The position numbers were made by a program, and so were the translations under genes. From Acidimicrobiia bacterium (GTDB taxonomy: Bacteria; Actinomycetota; Acidimicrobiia; Acidimicrobiales; Bin134): a stretch of 64,000 bases of DNA. This document shows, one piece after another, positions 51,010 to 59,668 of this stretch (positions are counted from its first letter, which is position 1; every line of letters begins with the position of its first letter). The notes beneath the pieces are model-generated. The model ran no database searches, was not told where the DNA came from, and worked only from the letters and a program-made list of their open reading frames with translations. The DNA lies in contig JAJDYE010000037.1 in NCBI GenBank assembly GCA_022822905.1, forward strand, positions 127,248 through 191,247. The letters are read 5' to 3'.

Positions 51010-53301
51010 TCATTGCCGGGCCATCTCGGTCCGGGACGCGGTCTCGGCATCGGCGGCTGACCGCGCTCCGAGCTCGATGACCACCTCGTGGATCTCCCCG
51101 GTGAATTCGAACGAGCCCTCATAGCGCTCCGAGACCGGAGAACCGTGATCGAAGCCGATGCTGTCGCTCAGCAAGGAGATCAACCTCATCATGAACGGCA
51201 GCTCGGCTCGGCCACAGTCTCTCCCATCGATGGCGATGCTCAAGTCCCCGGCAGTGCGGCTGGTGCGGCGGAGGCTCACGGCCAGGATGCTGGAGCCCTC
51301 GGGCACCGGCAGTTCAGACTCCACGATGGTGCGATCCATGAAAGCGTTGTAGTCGACCACCAAGCGATCATTCTGCACGAACACCGATATTCCCGCGCTG
51401 GCGCTGCCCGTGGCCCAGACAACCCCTTGGTCTCCTTTGGCCCTGGTGATCTTCGCCGTCAAGTCCCATGCTCTTCCCCCCGGCGACGGGGAGGCCGACG
51501 ATGGGATCGGGGAGATCGGCGGCCGGTACACGTACCTACGACTGGTGGGGTGGGGCGAGCGGTCGTTCAGCCTCGGCGCGAACAGCTCGATGGTCCGGTC
51601 GTCCAGCGGGAGAACCCCGTGGCGATCGGCCTCCTCCCACCACAGCCCGATCAGCTCTTCCAGCTTCTCCGGCTGGTCGGCGGCCAGGTCGAAGCACTCC
51701 GAGGGATCAGCAGAGAGGTCGTAGAGTTCCCAACGATCGTCGTCGAAGTCTTGGCCGTGGATGTGCCGGGTGACGGCCTTCCACCAGATGCCGTGCTGCT
51801 CGGCCACCAGCGCCCGCGAGCCGAACAACTCGTAGTACTGGAGCCGGTTGGCGGCCGGGGCGGAGGCGTCGCCCAGCACGGTGGCGAAAGAGTGGCCGGT
51901 AACCGGGAGCTGCTCATAGCCCTTCAACGTGTTCGGCGGCGTGATCCCCAACAGTTCGTACAGCGTCGGGGCCAGATCGGAGACGTTGATGAACTGGTGG
52001 CGCTTGGTGCCGCGCTGGTCGGCCGCGATGCCGTCGGGCCAGTGGACGACCATCGGGACGTGGACGCCGCCCTCATGAGTGTTCTGCTTGTACCACTTGA
52101 ACGGGGAGTTGCCGCACTGGGCCCATCCCCAGGGGTAGTTGGTATGGCTGTGTGGGCCGCCGATGTCGTCGAGGCGCTCGACGGCCTCATCGGGGGTCTC
52201 GAGTATGCCGTTGAAGAACTTCATCTCGTGCATGACGCCGAAGGGCCCGCCCTCTTGGGAGGCGCCGTTGTCGGCCAGCACCACCAAGATGGTGTTGTCG
52301 AGCTGGCCAATGTGGCGCAGGCCGTTCACCAAGCGCCCGATCTGGTCGTCGGTGTGGTCGAGGAAGGCGGCGAAGGCCTCCTGGAGTCGGCTGGCCAGCA
52401 GCTTTTGGTTCGTCGGCAGGCTGTCCCAGGGCTCCACCCCGTCGTTGCGGGGGGCCAGCTCGGTGCCCGGCGGTATCACCCCCAACTCGAGTTGCCGCTG
52501 GTACCAGCGCTGGCGCACATCGTCCCAGCCCTCGTCGTAGCGGCCGCGGTACTTCTCCAAGTAGGCGGGCGGGGCCTGATGGGGGGCGTGGGTGGCGCCG
52601 AAGGGCAGGTAGGCGAAGAACGGGCGGTCGGGCCGAACTCCCTTGCTGTCCCGGATCATCTGAAGAAGCTGGTCAACCAGGTCTTCGCTCAGGTGATAGC
52701 CCTCGTCGGGGCCCGCCGGGGGGTCGGTGTGGTGGTTGTCGACAACGAGTTCGGGGTGGAACTGATCGGTCTCACCGTCCAGGAATCCGTAGAACCGGTC
52801 GAATCCCCGACCCAGGGGCCACTGGTCGAAGGGACCGGCCGCCGATGTGTCCTTGGACGGCGTCAAGTGCCACTTGCCGGCGCAGAACGTGGCGTAGCCC
52901 TCGGCTTTGAGAACCTCGGCCAATGTGGCCGCATGGTTGGTGATGTGGCCGAGCTGGTGGGGGAAGCCGGTGCAGTGGTTCGACACCGACCGCATGCCCA
53001 CCGTGTGCTGAGAGCGCCCGGTCAACAGCGATGCCCGGGTGGGGGAGCACAGCGGGGTGACGTGGAAGTTGGTGAACTGAAGGCCCTCGGCGGCCAGTCG
53101 GTCCACATTGGCGGTGTCGATGTCAGAGCCGTAGCAGCCGAGCTGGGCGAAGCCGGTGTCGTCGAGCAGCACAACCACCACGTTGGGCGCATCCTCGCCG
53201 GGATGGGGCGGCTGTTCGAAGAACGGTTCCGAGTCGGCCAGGGTCTTGCCGATCACTCCGGGGAACGGAGCTTGGGCCGAGGAGTCAGCCAATGGCGTCA
53301 C
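51010..53301 (-). CDS. arylsulfatase (AtsA type)
   Basis: A 763-residue sulfatase. VVVVLLDDTGFAQLGCYGS is the metal-binding start, Cys85 in CSPTRASLLTGR is the formylglycine site, GKWHLTPSKDT and VLADNGASQEGG are conserved active-site stretches, and a C-terminal beta domain follows. Length and wording fit AtsA-type arylsulfatases, which have no signal peptide. GTG at 53301 overlaps the upstream stop (GTGA); TTG at 53292 has a better AGGAG and is the alternative. It releases sulfate from aryl or sugar sulfate esters. Confidence 0.88.
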   Translation of the reverse strand: MTPLADSSAQAPFPGVIGKTLADSEPFFEQPPHPGEDAPNVVVVLLDDTGFAQLGCYGSDIDTANVDRLAAEGLQFTNFHVTPLCSPTRASLLTGRSQHTVGMRSVSNHCTGFPHQLGHITNHAATLAEVLKAEGYATFCAGKWHLTPSKDTSAAGPFDQWPLGRGFDRFYGFLDGETDQFHPELVVDNHHTDPPAGPDEGYHLSEDLVDQLLQMIRDSKGVRPDRPFFAYLPFGATHAPHQAPPAYLEKYRGRYDEGWDDVRQRWYQRQLELGVIPPGTELAPRNDGVEPWDSLPTNQKLLASRLQEAFAAFLDHTDDQIGRLVNGLRHIGQLDNTILVVLADNGASQEGGPFGVMHEMKFFNGILETPDEAVERLDDIGGPHSHTNYPWGWAQCGNSPFKWYKQNTHEGGVHVPMVVHWPDGIAADQRGTKRHQFINVSDLAPTLYELLGITPPNTLKGYEQLPVTGHSFATVLGDASAPAANRLQYYELFGSRALVAEQHGIWWKAVTRHIHGQDFDDDRWELYDLSADPSECFDLAADQPEKLEELIGLWWEEADRHGVLPLDDRTIELFAPRLNDRSPHPTSRRYVYRPPISPIPSSASPSPGGRAWDLTAKITRAKGDQGVVWATGSASAGISVFVQNDRLVVDYNAFMDRTIVESELPVPEGSSILAVSLRRTSRTAGDLSIAIDGRDCGRAELPFMMRLISLLSDSIGFDHGSPVSERYEGSFEFTGEIHEVVIELGARSAADAETASRTEMARQ

Positions 53302-54128
53302 TCCTGTCCTGTGGCGATGGTGGTCAAGTCGTCTCCGATGATGATCTCGCCTTCGTAGTGCTCGGCCGCCAGCGCAATCCACTCGGGGTACTGCTCGGTG
53401 GTGGGTGCCGGCACCATGTGGGTCAACACCAGCCGCTTGGCGCCCACCCGGGCCGCGGTCTGGGCCGCCTCCACCACGCCGGAGTGGTAGTCGAGGATGT
53501 CTTGGACCATGTCGTTGGGGATCTGCTCCACCAGGTCCCGGCGGATCACCGTTTGCACGTAGGCATCAGCGCCGGCGGCCAATTGGTCCACGCCCTCGCA
53601 GGGAATGGTGTCGCCCACCAGCGCGGCCGACGAGCCGTTGTGCTCGAGCCGGTAGCCAATGGTGGGCCGTACCGGCGCGTGGGCCGTGGCTGCCGTGGTC
53701 ACCTCAACGTCGTTGACGGAGAAGCCCTCACCGGGGGCCAATTCGGTTACCCGCACTCTCGGCCCATTGGTGAGCGCGTCGTGGTGCTCGATGCGGTAGC
53801 CGATGTCCGCCTCCAGGGCGTGCAGCTGGCGCTCCACGAACTGGGCTGTGCCCGGCGGCCCGTATACGGCCAGCTCGGCATTTCCCCGGGTCATGACCCA
53901 GTGCGTGGTGATCACGTCATTGAGGCCGCAGATGTGGTCGCTGTGCAGATGGGTGACCAGCACCGCGGCCAAGAACGCAGGCAGAGAGCCGCCTCCGGCC
54001 ATGCGCATGACCACTCCTCGGCCCGCGTCCACCAGGATGTGGGTGTCGCCCGCCTTGACGAGGGTGGACGGGCCCGCTCGATTGGCATCGGGCAGCGGCG
54101 AGCCGGTCCCGGTCAACACGATGTCCAT
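53298..54128 (-). CDS. metallo-beta-lactamase-fold hydrolase (RNase Z/arylsulfatase-like)
   Basis: A 276-residue MBL-fold enzyme: THLHSDH at residues 59-65 is the zinc motif, and AALVGDTIPCEG and THMVPAP carry further metal ligands. Its layout matches RNase Z-like or Ars-type hydrolases. ATG at 54128 has AAAGGAG. It is the first gene of the operon with the two sulfatases, so hydrolysis of sulfate esters or related compounds is possible, but RNA processing cannot be excluded. Confidence 0.85.
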   Translation of the reverse strand: MDIVLTGTGSPLPDANRAGPSTLVKAGDTHILVDAGRGVVMRMAGGGSLPAFLAAVLVTHLHSDHICGLNDVITTHWVMTRGNAELAVYGPPGTAQFVERQLHALEADIGYRIEHHDALTNGPRVRVTELAPGEGFSVNDVEVTTAATAHAPVRPTIGYRLEHNGSSAALVGDTIPCEGVDQLAAGADAYVQTVIRRDLVEQIPNDMVQDILDYHSGVVEAAQTAARVGAKRLVLTHMVPAPTTEQYPEWIALAAEHYEGEIIIGDDLTTIATGQE

Positions 54129-54292
54129 CTGTTGCTCCTTTGCGGTTCCCGGTTGGTTGGGTCTATGGGATGGTGCTGGTGGTCCTCGGGTCTCTCGCAG
54201 CAATCATTTGCCAGTAATACACGCAAAACTTAGGCTCTCGGCCTATGGCTCCGCAACCTTCGCTGCGCCCCTGAAGGCCCCAGCCGTCTAGC

Positions 54293-54901
54293 TCAGGGTT
54301 GGAGCAGGGCTTGCAGCCCAGAGCGGAGGACGGCTTCGGTCTCTGACACCGAAAAGCGGCGGTGGCGTCGCAGATAGTCGATGGCGTCGAACTGGGACAG
54401 CGCGTCGCCAGCCGCCAGAACAGCCTGGCGGTCAGCGGCTTTGAGGGAGGACAACTCGGGATCGAACTGGAGTTCGAACTGGTTGCGGAAATCGTCGCGG
54501 GCTCGGGCCACCCAGTCGCGAATCGGGGGATGAAGAGGTGCATTGTGCAACCCGGCCCGGTACACCGCGCTGGCTTTCTCGTAGAGCCTGAGCCGCATGG
54601 CCGCGAAGTCATCGACTCGGCGATCGAGAGGACCCTGTCCGATTCTGTGGAGGTGGCCGGCGTCTCTCATTAGCTCGCGATGGCGATGGATCGCGGCCTC
54701 GAGGAGCTCTCCAGGATTGGGGAAGTACCGGTAGAGCGACCGTAGGGAAAGGCCCGAGCGCTGGGAAATCTGCTCCATGGTCGGAAAGAGAGATTCCTCG
54801 GCGAACATCTGGATGACGATGTCGAGAACGTTTTCGATATTGCGCTCTCGGCGGGCGACACGCCCGTCGACCGGTGCGTCGGGATGGTCGATATCGGTCA
54901 T
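54293..54901 (-). CDS. TetR-family regulator
   Basis: A 202-residue TetR protein with an N-terminal helix-turn-helix (ENVLDIVIQMFAEESLFPTM, then LSLRSLYRYFPNPGELLEAA) and a helical C-terminal domain. It is upstream of the sulfatase operon on the same strand, separated by 164 bp with no gene, and could regulate it. Effector unknown. Confidence 0.88.
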   Translation of the reverse strand: MTDIDHPDAPVDGRVARRERNIENVLDIVIQMFAEESLFPTMEQISQRSGLSLRSLYRYFPNPGELLEAAIHRHRELMRDAGHLHRIGQGPLDRRVDDFAAMRLRLYEKASAVYRAGLHNAPLHPPIRDWVARARDDFRNQFELQFDPELSSLKAADRQAVLAAGDALSQFDAIDYLRRHRRFSVSETEAVLRSGLQALLQP

Positions 54902-55010
54902 CTTCGTTCGACGGTAGCAGTCACTTGATCGGCTCAGCGGTCGACGACCGGGCCCCAGACCTCGAGATGGTTTGCCCGCTCGACCCGCCGGATGGTCCGA
55001 AGGATGAGCA

Positions 55011-55745
55011 CTAGAACAAGACCCGGGTGGGGTCGGTTAGCGATCGGGCCACGTCGTCGATGGCCGGGTCGGCGATCACGGCGTAGTTGGCATCGTCTCG
55101 GACTGGGGCGCGTGCGATGAGTTCCTCGGCGGCATCCGGCGTAACAAGGTCGAAACGAGCCTCGGCGAAGCTGCGGTGATCGCCGATGCACCAGTCCTCC
55201 ACCCAGAACCGTCCGATGCGGGTGGCTTCGATTCCCTCGGCCAGATCGTGGTGATCGGCGTCGGCCACCACTTGGAGCAGGAGCAGCCGTTCGGGATCGG
55301 TGCCCGACAGCTGGGGCGGAATTGGGCCATTCTCGTTTGGGAATGAGGCCTCGTTTGGGAATGAGGCCAAGACGATGGTGGATTCCATGCCCGCTTCTTT
55401 GTGGGCATGAGCCTTCTGGAAATCGTCGCGCATGTTCATCTCGATCATCGCGGCCCGGTAGGGGTACTGCGCGATGGCGATGCGGTCCCAGACCGTGTCG
55501 TCGCCCATCAGTTGATGCACCACCGGAGCGAGCAGGATGATGCGGGCCCCCACGGCTCTCAGCTCTTCGTCCGGCGAATAGACATCGTCGGCCTCGATGC
55601 CGCTGAGCGAGGTCTCCCGCCCGTCGCGGTAGTCGGCGACGGGGCGGTATTTCATCAGGTTGAGCGCCCACATGGGCCCGCCAGGCTCGTCTCGCTGGAG
55701 CCAGGACCCCAGGTAGGCGTCGTTCAGCACCCCGTACCGCGGCAT
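55011..55745 (-). CDS. hypothetical protein with dimeric-barrel look
   Basis: A 244-residue protein I do not recognise precisely. It has an N-terminal WALNLMKYRP strand and a YPYRAAMIEMNMRDDFQKAHAH segment like DUF1330/EthD barrels. A second, similar half (LLLLQVVADADHHDL, then IGRFWVEDWCIGDHRSF) follows. Near the middle, an 18-bp tandem duplication at 55333-55368 repeats six residues, including SFPNE. No catalytic motif is visible. Confidence 0.6.
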   Translation of the reverse strand: MPRYGVLNDAYLGSWLQRDEPGGPMWALNLMKYRPVADYRDGRETSLSGIEADDVYSPDEELRAVGARIILLAPVVHQLMGDDTVWDRIAIAQYPYRAAMIEMNMRDDFQKAHAHKEAGMESTIVLASFPNEASFPNENGPIPPQLSGTDPERLLLLQVVADADHHDLAEGIEATRIGRFWVEDWCIGDHRSFAEARFDLVTPDAAEELIARAPVRDDANYAVIADPAIDDVARSLTDPTRVLF

Positions 55746-55762
55746 GGCAAGACCCTATAGTA

Positions 55763-56276
55763 GTGCGCCTTTTACTGGCAATAGTTGAAGGAGCCAGCGG
55801 CGACATCATGTCCCGCGATGACCGAGTGGACGAGTTCCTGCTGCTCCGCGGCCTGTTCATGACGTCGTTTCTGGCCGACGACTTCTTGGGCGACCATGGC
55901 TTTCGCGGTGCCTCTCAGACCCTGGTGACCAGCGCATCATCGAAGACCTCGATCTGCCTGGCCTTCTGCCCCTCCCGTCGCGGCCACCGCAGCGTGGGCC
56001 TCACATCTTCCCGCAATCTCGCCTTCGTCGAGGGTTTGGACCTGTACGACGAAGTCGTCGTCTACGACGACATCCACCAACTCGATCCCGCAGCGGCGTC
56101 GGGCCTGGTCGACATGGCGGGAAGTGCGGCAGTTCGGTCGGGGGTACACACCCATTTCGGCGACAGGCTCCAGTTCTCCCTGACCGATCGAGGCGGTTTA
56201 CCGCGACTTGCTCGAAGGCCAGGCCGATCCCGCTATCGGCTATGTGGCGTCGATGTCGCAAGAGGCGCTGGTGTAA
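55763..56276 (+). pseudogene. DUF2855-family gene relic (N-terminal truncation plus frameshift)
   Basis: From about 55808 the frame reads LLLRGLFMTSFLADDFLGDH, then SASSKTSICLAF, NLAFVEGLDLYDEVVVYDD and DMAGSAAVRSGVHTHFGD, which match the central part of DUF2855 proteins. After LQFSLTD the similarity jumps to another frame ending AVYRDLLEGQADPAIGYVAS and a stop at 56274-56276, like the family C terminus. About 140 N-terminal residues and part of the middle are missing. It is a decayed gene. Confidence 0.7.
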
Positions 56277-56447
56277 CATTCGTCCCAGGCGCCGTGACCG
56301 TTGAACCGAGAGCCTTCACCACGTCGCCGATTCTCATCGCCAGAGCCTCCACATCAATTGCGTCTTGTACTGGCATAAGGTGGGGTAGACACTTCGCGGG
56401 GAGCAAAGCGATTGGAGATCGGTCGGTAGAATGGATGTTTGAATTCC

Positions 56448-59171
56448 ATGGTGCCGGCTGACGAACTCGACCAAATCGACTCCGCGCTTCGCAACGACAT
56501 CAGGCGTCTGGGCACTCAACTGGGAAATGCCCTGGTTCGCCAGCACGGCCCTGAGTTGCTTGAGCGCGTGGAGCAGGTACGGGCCATGGCCCGGGGCCTG
56601 CGGCGCGACGAGGAGTCGGGCGCCGCTCTGGCCGAATTGCTCGACGATGTCGATGTGGTCGAGGCCATCCATCTTGTGCGGGCGTTCACCGTCTACTTCC
56701 ACCTGGCCAACACCGCCGAGCAGGTCCACCGCGTGGAAGACCTGAATGCCGCCGGCCTCGCCGGCAGCCTCCGCTTCGGCGATGCGGTGGACAAGCTCTT
56801 GAAGCTGGGAATCGACGAGGCCGAGATCGTGGCTGCGATCCGCCAAGCCGACCTGCGCCCGGTTTTCACCGCCCATCCCACTGAGGCATCCCGCCGGTCG
56901 ATCCTCGACAAGCTCACCGAGATTGCGGTACTCATCGAACGCCGGGGGGAGAGCGGCTGTGGACCGGCCGACCAGAGCAGGATCGACCGCCGGATCGATG
57001 AGCTGATCGACGCTATCTGGCAGACCGACGAGCTCCGCCGGGAGAGGCCCGATCCGGTGGACGAGGCTCGGTCCATCCTCTACTTCCTCACCGAGATTGC
57101 CGCCGACGGCGTACCCGAGCTCTTCGATGACGTCGATGCTGTGCTCCGGGCCATCGGAGGATCGCTTGACGGGCCTCAGGTGCCAGTGCGGTTCGGTTCT
57201 TGGGTGGGAGGCGACCGCGACGGCAATCCCAATGTCACCCCGGAAACGACGCTGGAGGTGCTGGCCTTCCAGCGAGGTCGGGCGTTGCGCCTGTTGGTGG
57301 CCGAGATCGAGGAGCTGTCCTCGGAGCTGTCGGTGAGCACGGCGGTTGCTGGAATCACCGAGGAAATGCAGGCTCAACTCGAGACCGACCGCGACGGCTT
57401 CCCCGACATCGCCTCTCGGTTCAGCAAGCTGAGCGCCGGCGAGCCCTATCGCCAGCGCTGCTCGGTGATCCATCAGCGCCTGTTGGAAGCGATGGACCTG
57501 CCGCCCGGACCGAGGGCCTATAGGACGCCTGCTGAAGTGGAAGCCGACTTGGCCGTCATGTCTCAGTCGCTGGAAGCCAATGAGGGGTCGCTGCTGGCTC
57601 GGGGCCGCCTGGCCCGGGTACGGCGAATTCTGGCCATGATCGGCTTTCACCTCGCCATTCTCGATATACGCGAAAGCGCATCGGCCCACCATTTGGCCCT
57701 CGAAGGGCTCTTTTCTGAGCTGGATACCGGCTACAGCACCATGTCGCGCCCCGAGCGCACCGCCCTTTTGGCCTCCGAACTGGAAAGCCGCCGTCCGCTG
57801 GCCCCACCCGCGGGGCCGGACGCGCGAGGCTCATTGGCCCTGTTCACCGCTCTCCGTCACGCCCTCGATCAACACGGAGATGGGGCTATCGGGAGCTACA
57901 TCGTGTCGATGACCCAGGGGGTCGACGATGTGCTGGCCCCCGTTGTGCTGGCCCGTGAAGTCGGATTGGTGGACATCCCCAGCGGAATCGCCCGCCTCGG
58001 ATTCGTGCCGCTGTTCGAGACCATTGCCGATCTTCGCGGAATCGGCACCATGCTCCGAGAGCTCTTTGCCGTGCCCGCCTACCGGCGGCTGGTTGAGATC
58101 AGGGGCAATGCGCAAGAGGTAATGGTCGGATACTCAGATTCCAACAAGGACGGTGGGATCACGACCTCTCAGTGGGAGATCCACAAGGCGCTGCGGGCGA
58201 TCGCCGAAGTGTCGGCTGAGTTCGGGATCAAGGTGGTGGTGTTCCACGGGCGAGGCGGCACAGTGGGGCGGGGTGGAGGCCCCACCAACGCGGCCATCTT
58301 GTCGCAGCCCGCTGGGGTTGTGAACGGTGCGGTCAAGATCACCGAACAAGGCGAGGTCATCGCCGACAAGTACGGACTGCCCCGCCTGGCCCAGCGCAAT
58401 CTAGACCTGGCCCTGTCGGCGGTGGTCGAGGCCACGGTGGCCCACCGCCATCCCCGCCACGGCCAAGGCGGCATCGAAGCTTGGAACGACGTCATGGAGC
58501 TCATGTCCGAACGCGCCTATCAGGCGTACCGCAACCTGCTCGATACCCCTGGCTTCGTTGAGTACTTCCAGACCTCTACCCCGGTAGAGGAGTTGGCTGC
58601 AATGAATATCGGCTCACGACCGGCTCGAAGGTCGGGCGCTGAGGCCGGCATAGACGATCTGCGGGCCATTCCCTGGGTGTTCGGCTGGACCCAGTCGCGC
58701 CAGATCATCCCCGGCTGGTTCGGAGTGGGCACCGCAATGGAGGCGGCGCAGCAGGCTGGCTTCGGAGAACAGCTTCAGACCATGTACCAGGATTGGCAGT
58801 TCTTCCGCACATTCGTCTCCAACGTTGAAATGACCCTGGTGAAGACCGATCTTGCCATTGCCCGTCACTATGTCAACCGCCTGGTTGCCCCCGAACTCCA
58901 CCACTTCTTCGACACCATCGCCGAAGAGCACGACCTGACCGTGGCCCACATCTCCAAGTTGGCCGGCGGCGACCTTCTCAATGACCTTCCCGTGCTGAAG
59001 CGAACCTTGGCTGTGCGCGACGCCTATCTCGACCCCATCAGCGTCTTGCAGGTTGAACTATTGGCCCGGTCGAGAGCCGCAACCGGTGCTCCCGCAGACA
59101 ACCGAAGCATTCAGCGGGCCCTGCTTTTGACGGTAAACGGCATCGCCGCTGGTCTCCGCAACACCGGCTGA
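56448..59171 (+). CDS. ppc: phosphoenolpyruvate carboxylase
   Basis: A 907-residue PEP carboxylase of normal length. FTAHPTEASRRSI (catalytic His near residue 141), VGYSDSNKDGG (about 560), FHGRGGTVGRGGGP (about 598) and the C-terminal LRNTG match the family; the last residues normally read QNTG, a conservative change. It makes oxaloacetate from PEP and bicarbonate to refill the TCA cycle. ATG at 56448 is chosen over TTG at 56439. TAGAAT at 56427-56432 is a possible -10. Confidence 0.95.
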   Translation: MVPADELDQIDSALRNDIRRLGTQLGNALVRQHGPELLERVEQVRAMARGLRRDEESGAALAELLDDVDVVEAIHLVRAFTVYFHLANTAEQVHRVEDLNAAGLAGSLRFGDAVDKLLKLGIDEAEIVAAIRQADLRPVFTAHPTEASRRSILDKLTEIAVLIERRGESGCGPADQSRIDRRIDELIDAIWQTDELRRERPDPVDEARSILYFLTEIAADGVPELFDDVDAVLRAIGGSLDGPQVPVRFGSWVGGDRDGNPNVTPETTLEVLAFQRGRALRLLVAEIEELSSELSVSTAVAGITEEMQAQLETDRDGFPDIASRFSKLSAGEPYRQRCSVIHQRLLEAMDLPPGPRAYRTPAEVEADLAVMSQSLEANEGSLLARGRLARVRRILAMIGFHLAILDIRESASAHHLALEGLFSELDTGYSTMSRPERTALLASELESRRPLAPPAGPDARGSLALFTALRHALDQHGDGAIGSYIVSMTQGVDDVLAPVVLAREVGLVDIPSGIARLGFVPLFETIADLRGIGTMLRELFAVPAYRRLVEIRGNAQEVMVGYSDSNKDGGITTSQWEIHKALRAIAEVSAEFGIKVVVFHGRGGTVGRGGGPTNAAILSQPAGVVNGAVKITEQGEVIADKYGLPRLAQRNLDLALSAVVEATVAHRHPRHGQGGIEAWNDVMELMSERAYQAYRNLLDTPGFVEYFQTSTPVEELAAMNIGSRPARRSGAEAGIDDLRAIPWVFGWTQSRQIIPGWFGVGTAMEAAQQAGFGEQLQTMYQDWQFFRTFVSNVEMTLVKTDLAIARHYVNRLVAPELHHFFDTIAEEHDLTVAHISKLAGGDLLNDLPVLKRTLAVRDAYLDPISVLQVELLARSRAATGAPADNRSIQRALLLTVNGIAAGLRNTG

Positions 59172-59192
59172 GCGCTTGGTTACGAGGCGCTC
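59170..59192 (+). terminator. weak hairpin after ppc
   Basis: GAGCGC and GCGCTC at 59170-59175 and 59187-59192 can form a 6-bp stem with an 11-nt loop overlapping the ppc stop. No T-run follows, so it is only a weak candidate. Confidence 0.25.
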
Positions 59193-59204
59193 TTGCCAGG
59201 CTAA

Positions 59205-59489
59205 CTTCACTAATTCGATATTGGCTCCGTAGGACTCGACTCAGGGGTTCTGCCCGGGCGAGGCGGGGTCGATGCAGCTGGTCTTGGTGCTGGTGAACCG
59301 GCACCAATCGCGCAGGGCGGCGGCGGTGAGCTCGGGGCCGTTGTCGCATCGCAGGAACTCGGGGCAGCGGCCCCTGGCGACCGTGACCTTGTCCAAGCAC
59401 ACCACCGGCCCCACCGGGCGCTCGACGGCAAAACACCCGCCGCCTACGCCACCCAATGGGCCCGACAACACAACCCAAAACACCCATAA
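59205..59489. mobile_element. scrambled IS3-family transposase debris
   Basis: Two pieces of an IS3-family transposase lie back to back in opposite orientation. The minus strand (about 59205-59395) reads FLRCDNGPELTAAALRDWC then SCIDPASPGQNP, a stop, and VESYG, the integrase core. The plus strand (about 59380-59489) reads HHRPHRALDGKTPAAYATQW, the transposase C terminus, ending at a stop at 59487. Neither is intact. The 59490-59668 stretch shows no gene. Confidence 0.65.
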
Positions 59490-59668
59490 CCCATGGACTC
59501 AAAAACGGGACCCCGTCACCTACGCCTCGCCATAGCCGTGATCCTCCTCCATCCAGCAATACTGGACGACGAACTCTCACAACAGCCTGATGTGTCACCT
59601 GTTTGTTGGTCCGGGTGCGTGGAGAGCTCTGGAGCAATCCAAGTCGGCGGCGGATAGAGGTTCTGCCT

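Noticed and set aside
53290..53292. TTG as the arylsulfatase start
   Set aside because: It has a good AGGAG, but the GTG at 53301 makes the coupled GTGA overlap usual in this operon; both remain possible.
51088..53358. Long plus-strand open frame (756 codons)
   Set aside because: Antisense to the arylsulfatase, whose catalytic motifs are all intact on the other strand.
56276..56447. Continuation of the frame from 55763 to 56461 as one real protein
   Set aside because: Similarity to DUF2855 stops at about 56180 in that frame and resumes in another; the remaining codons are noise before ppc.
59170..59192. Strong intrinsic terminator after ppc
   Set aside because: The stem is only six pairs with a long loop and there is no T-run, so it is listed only as weak.
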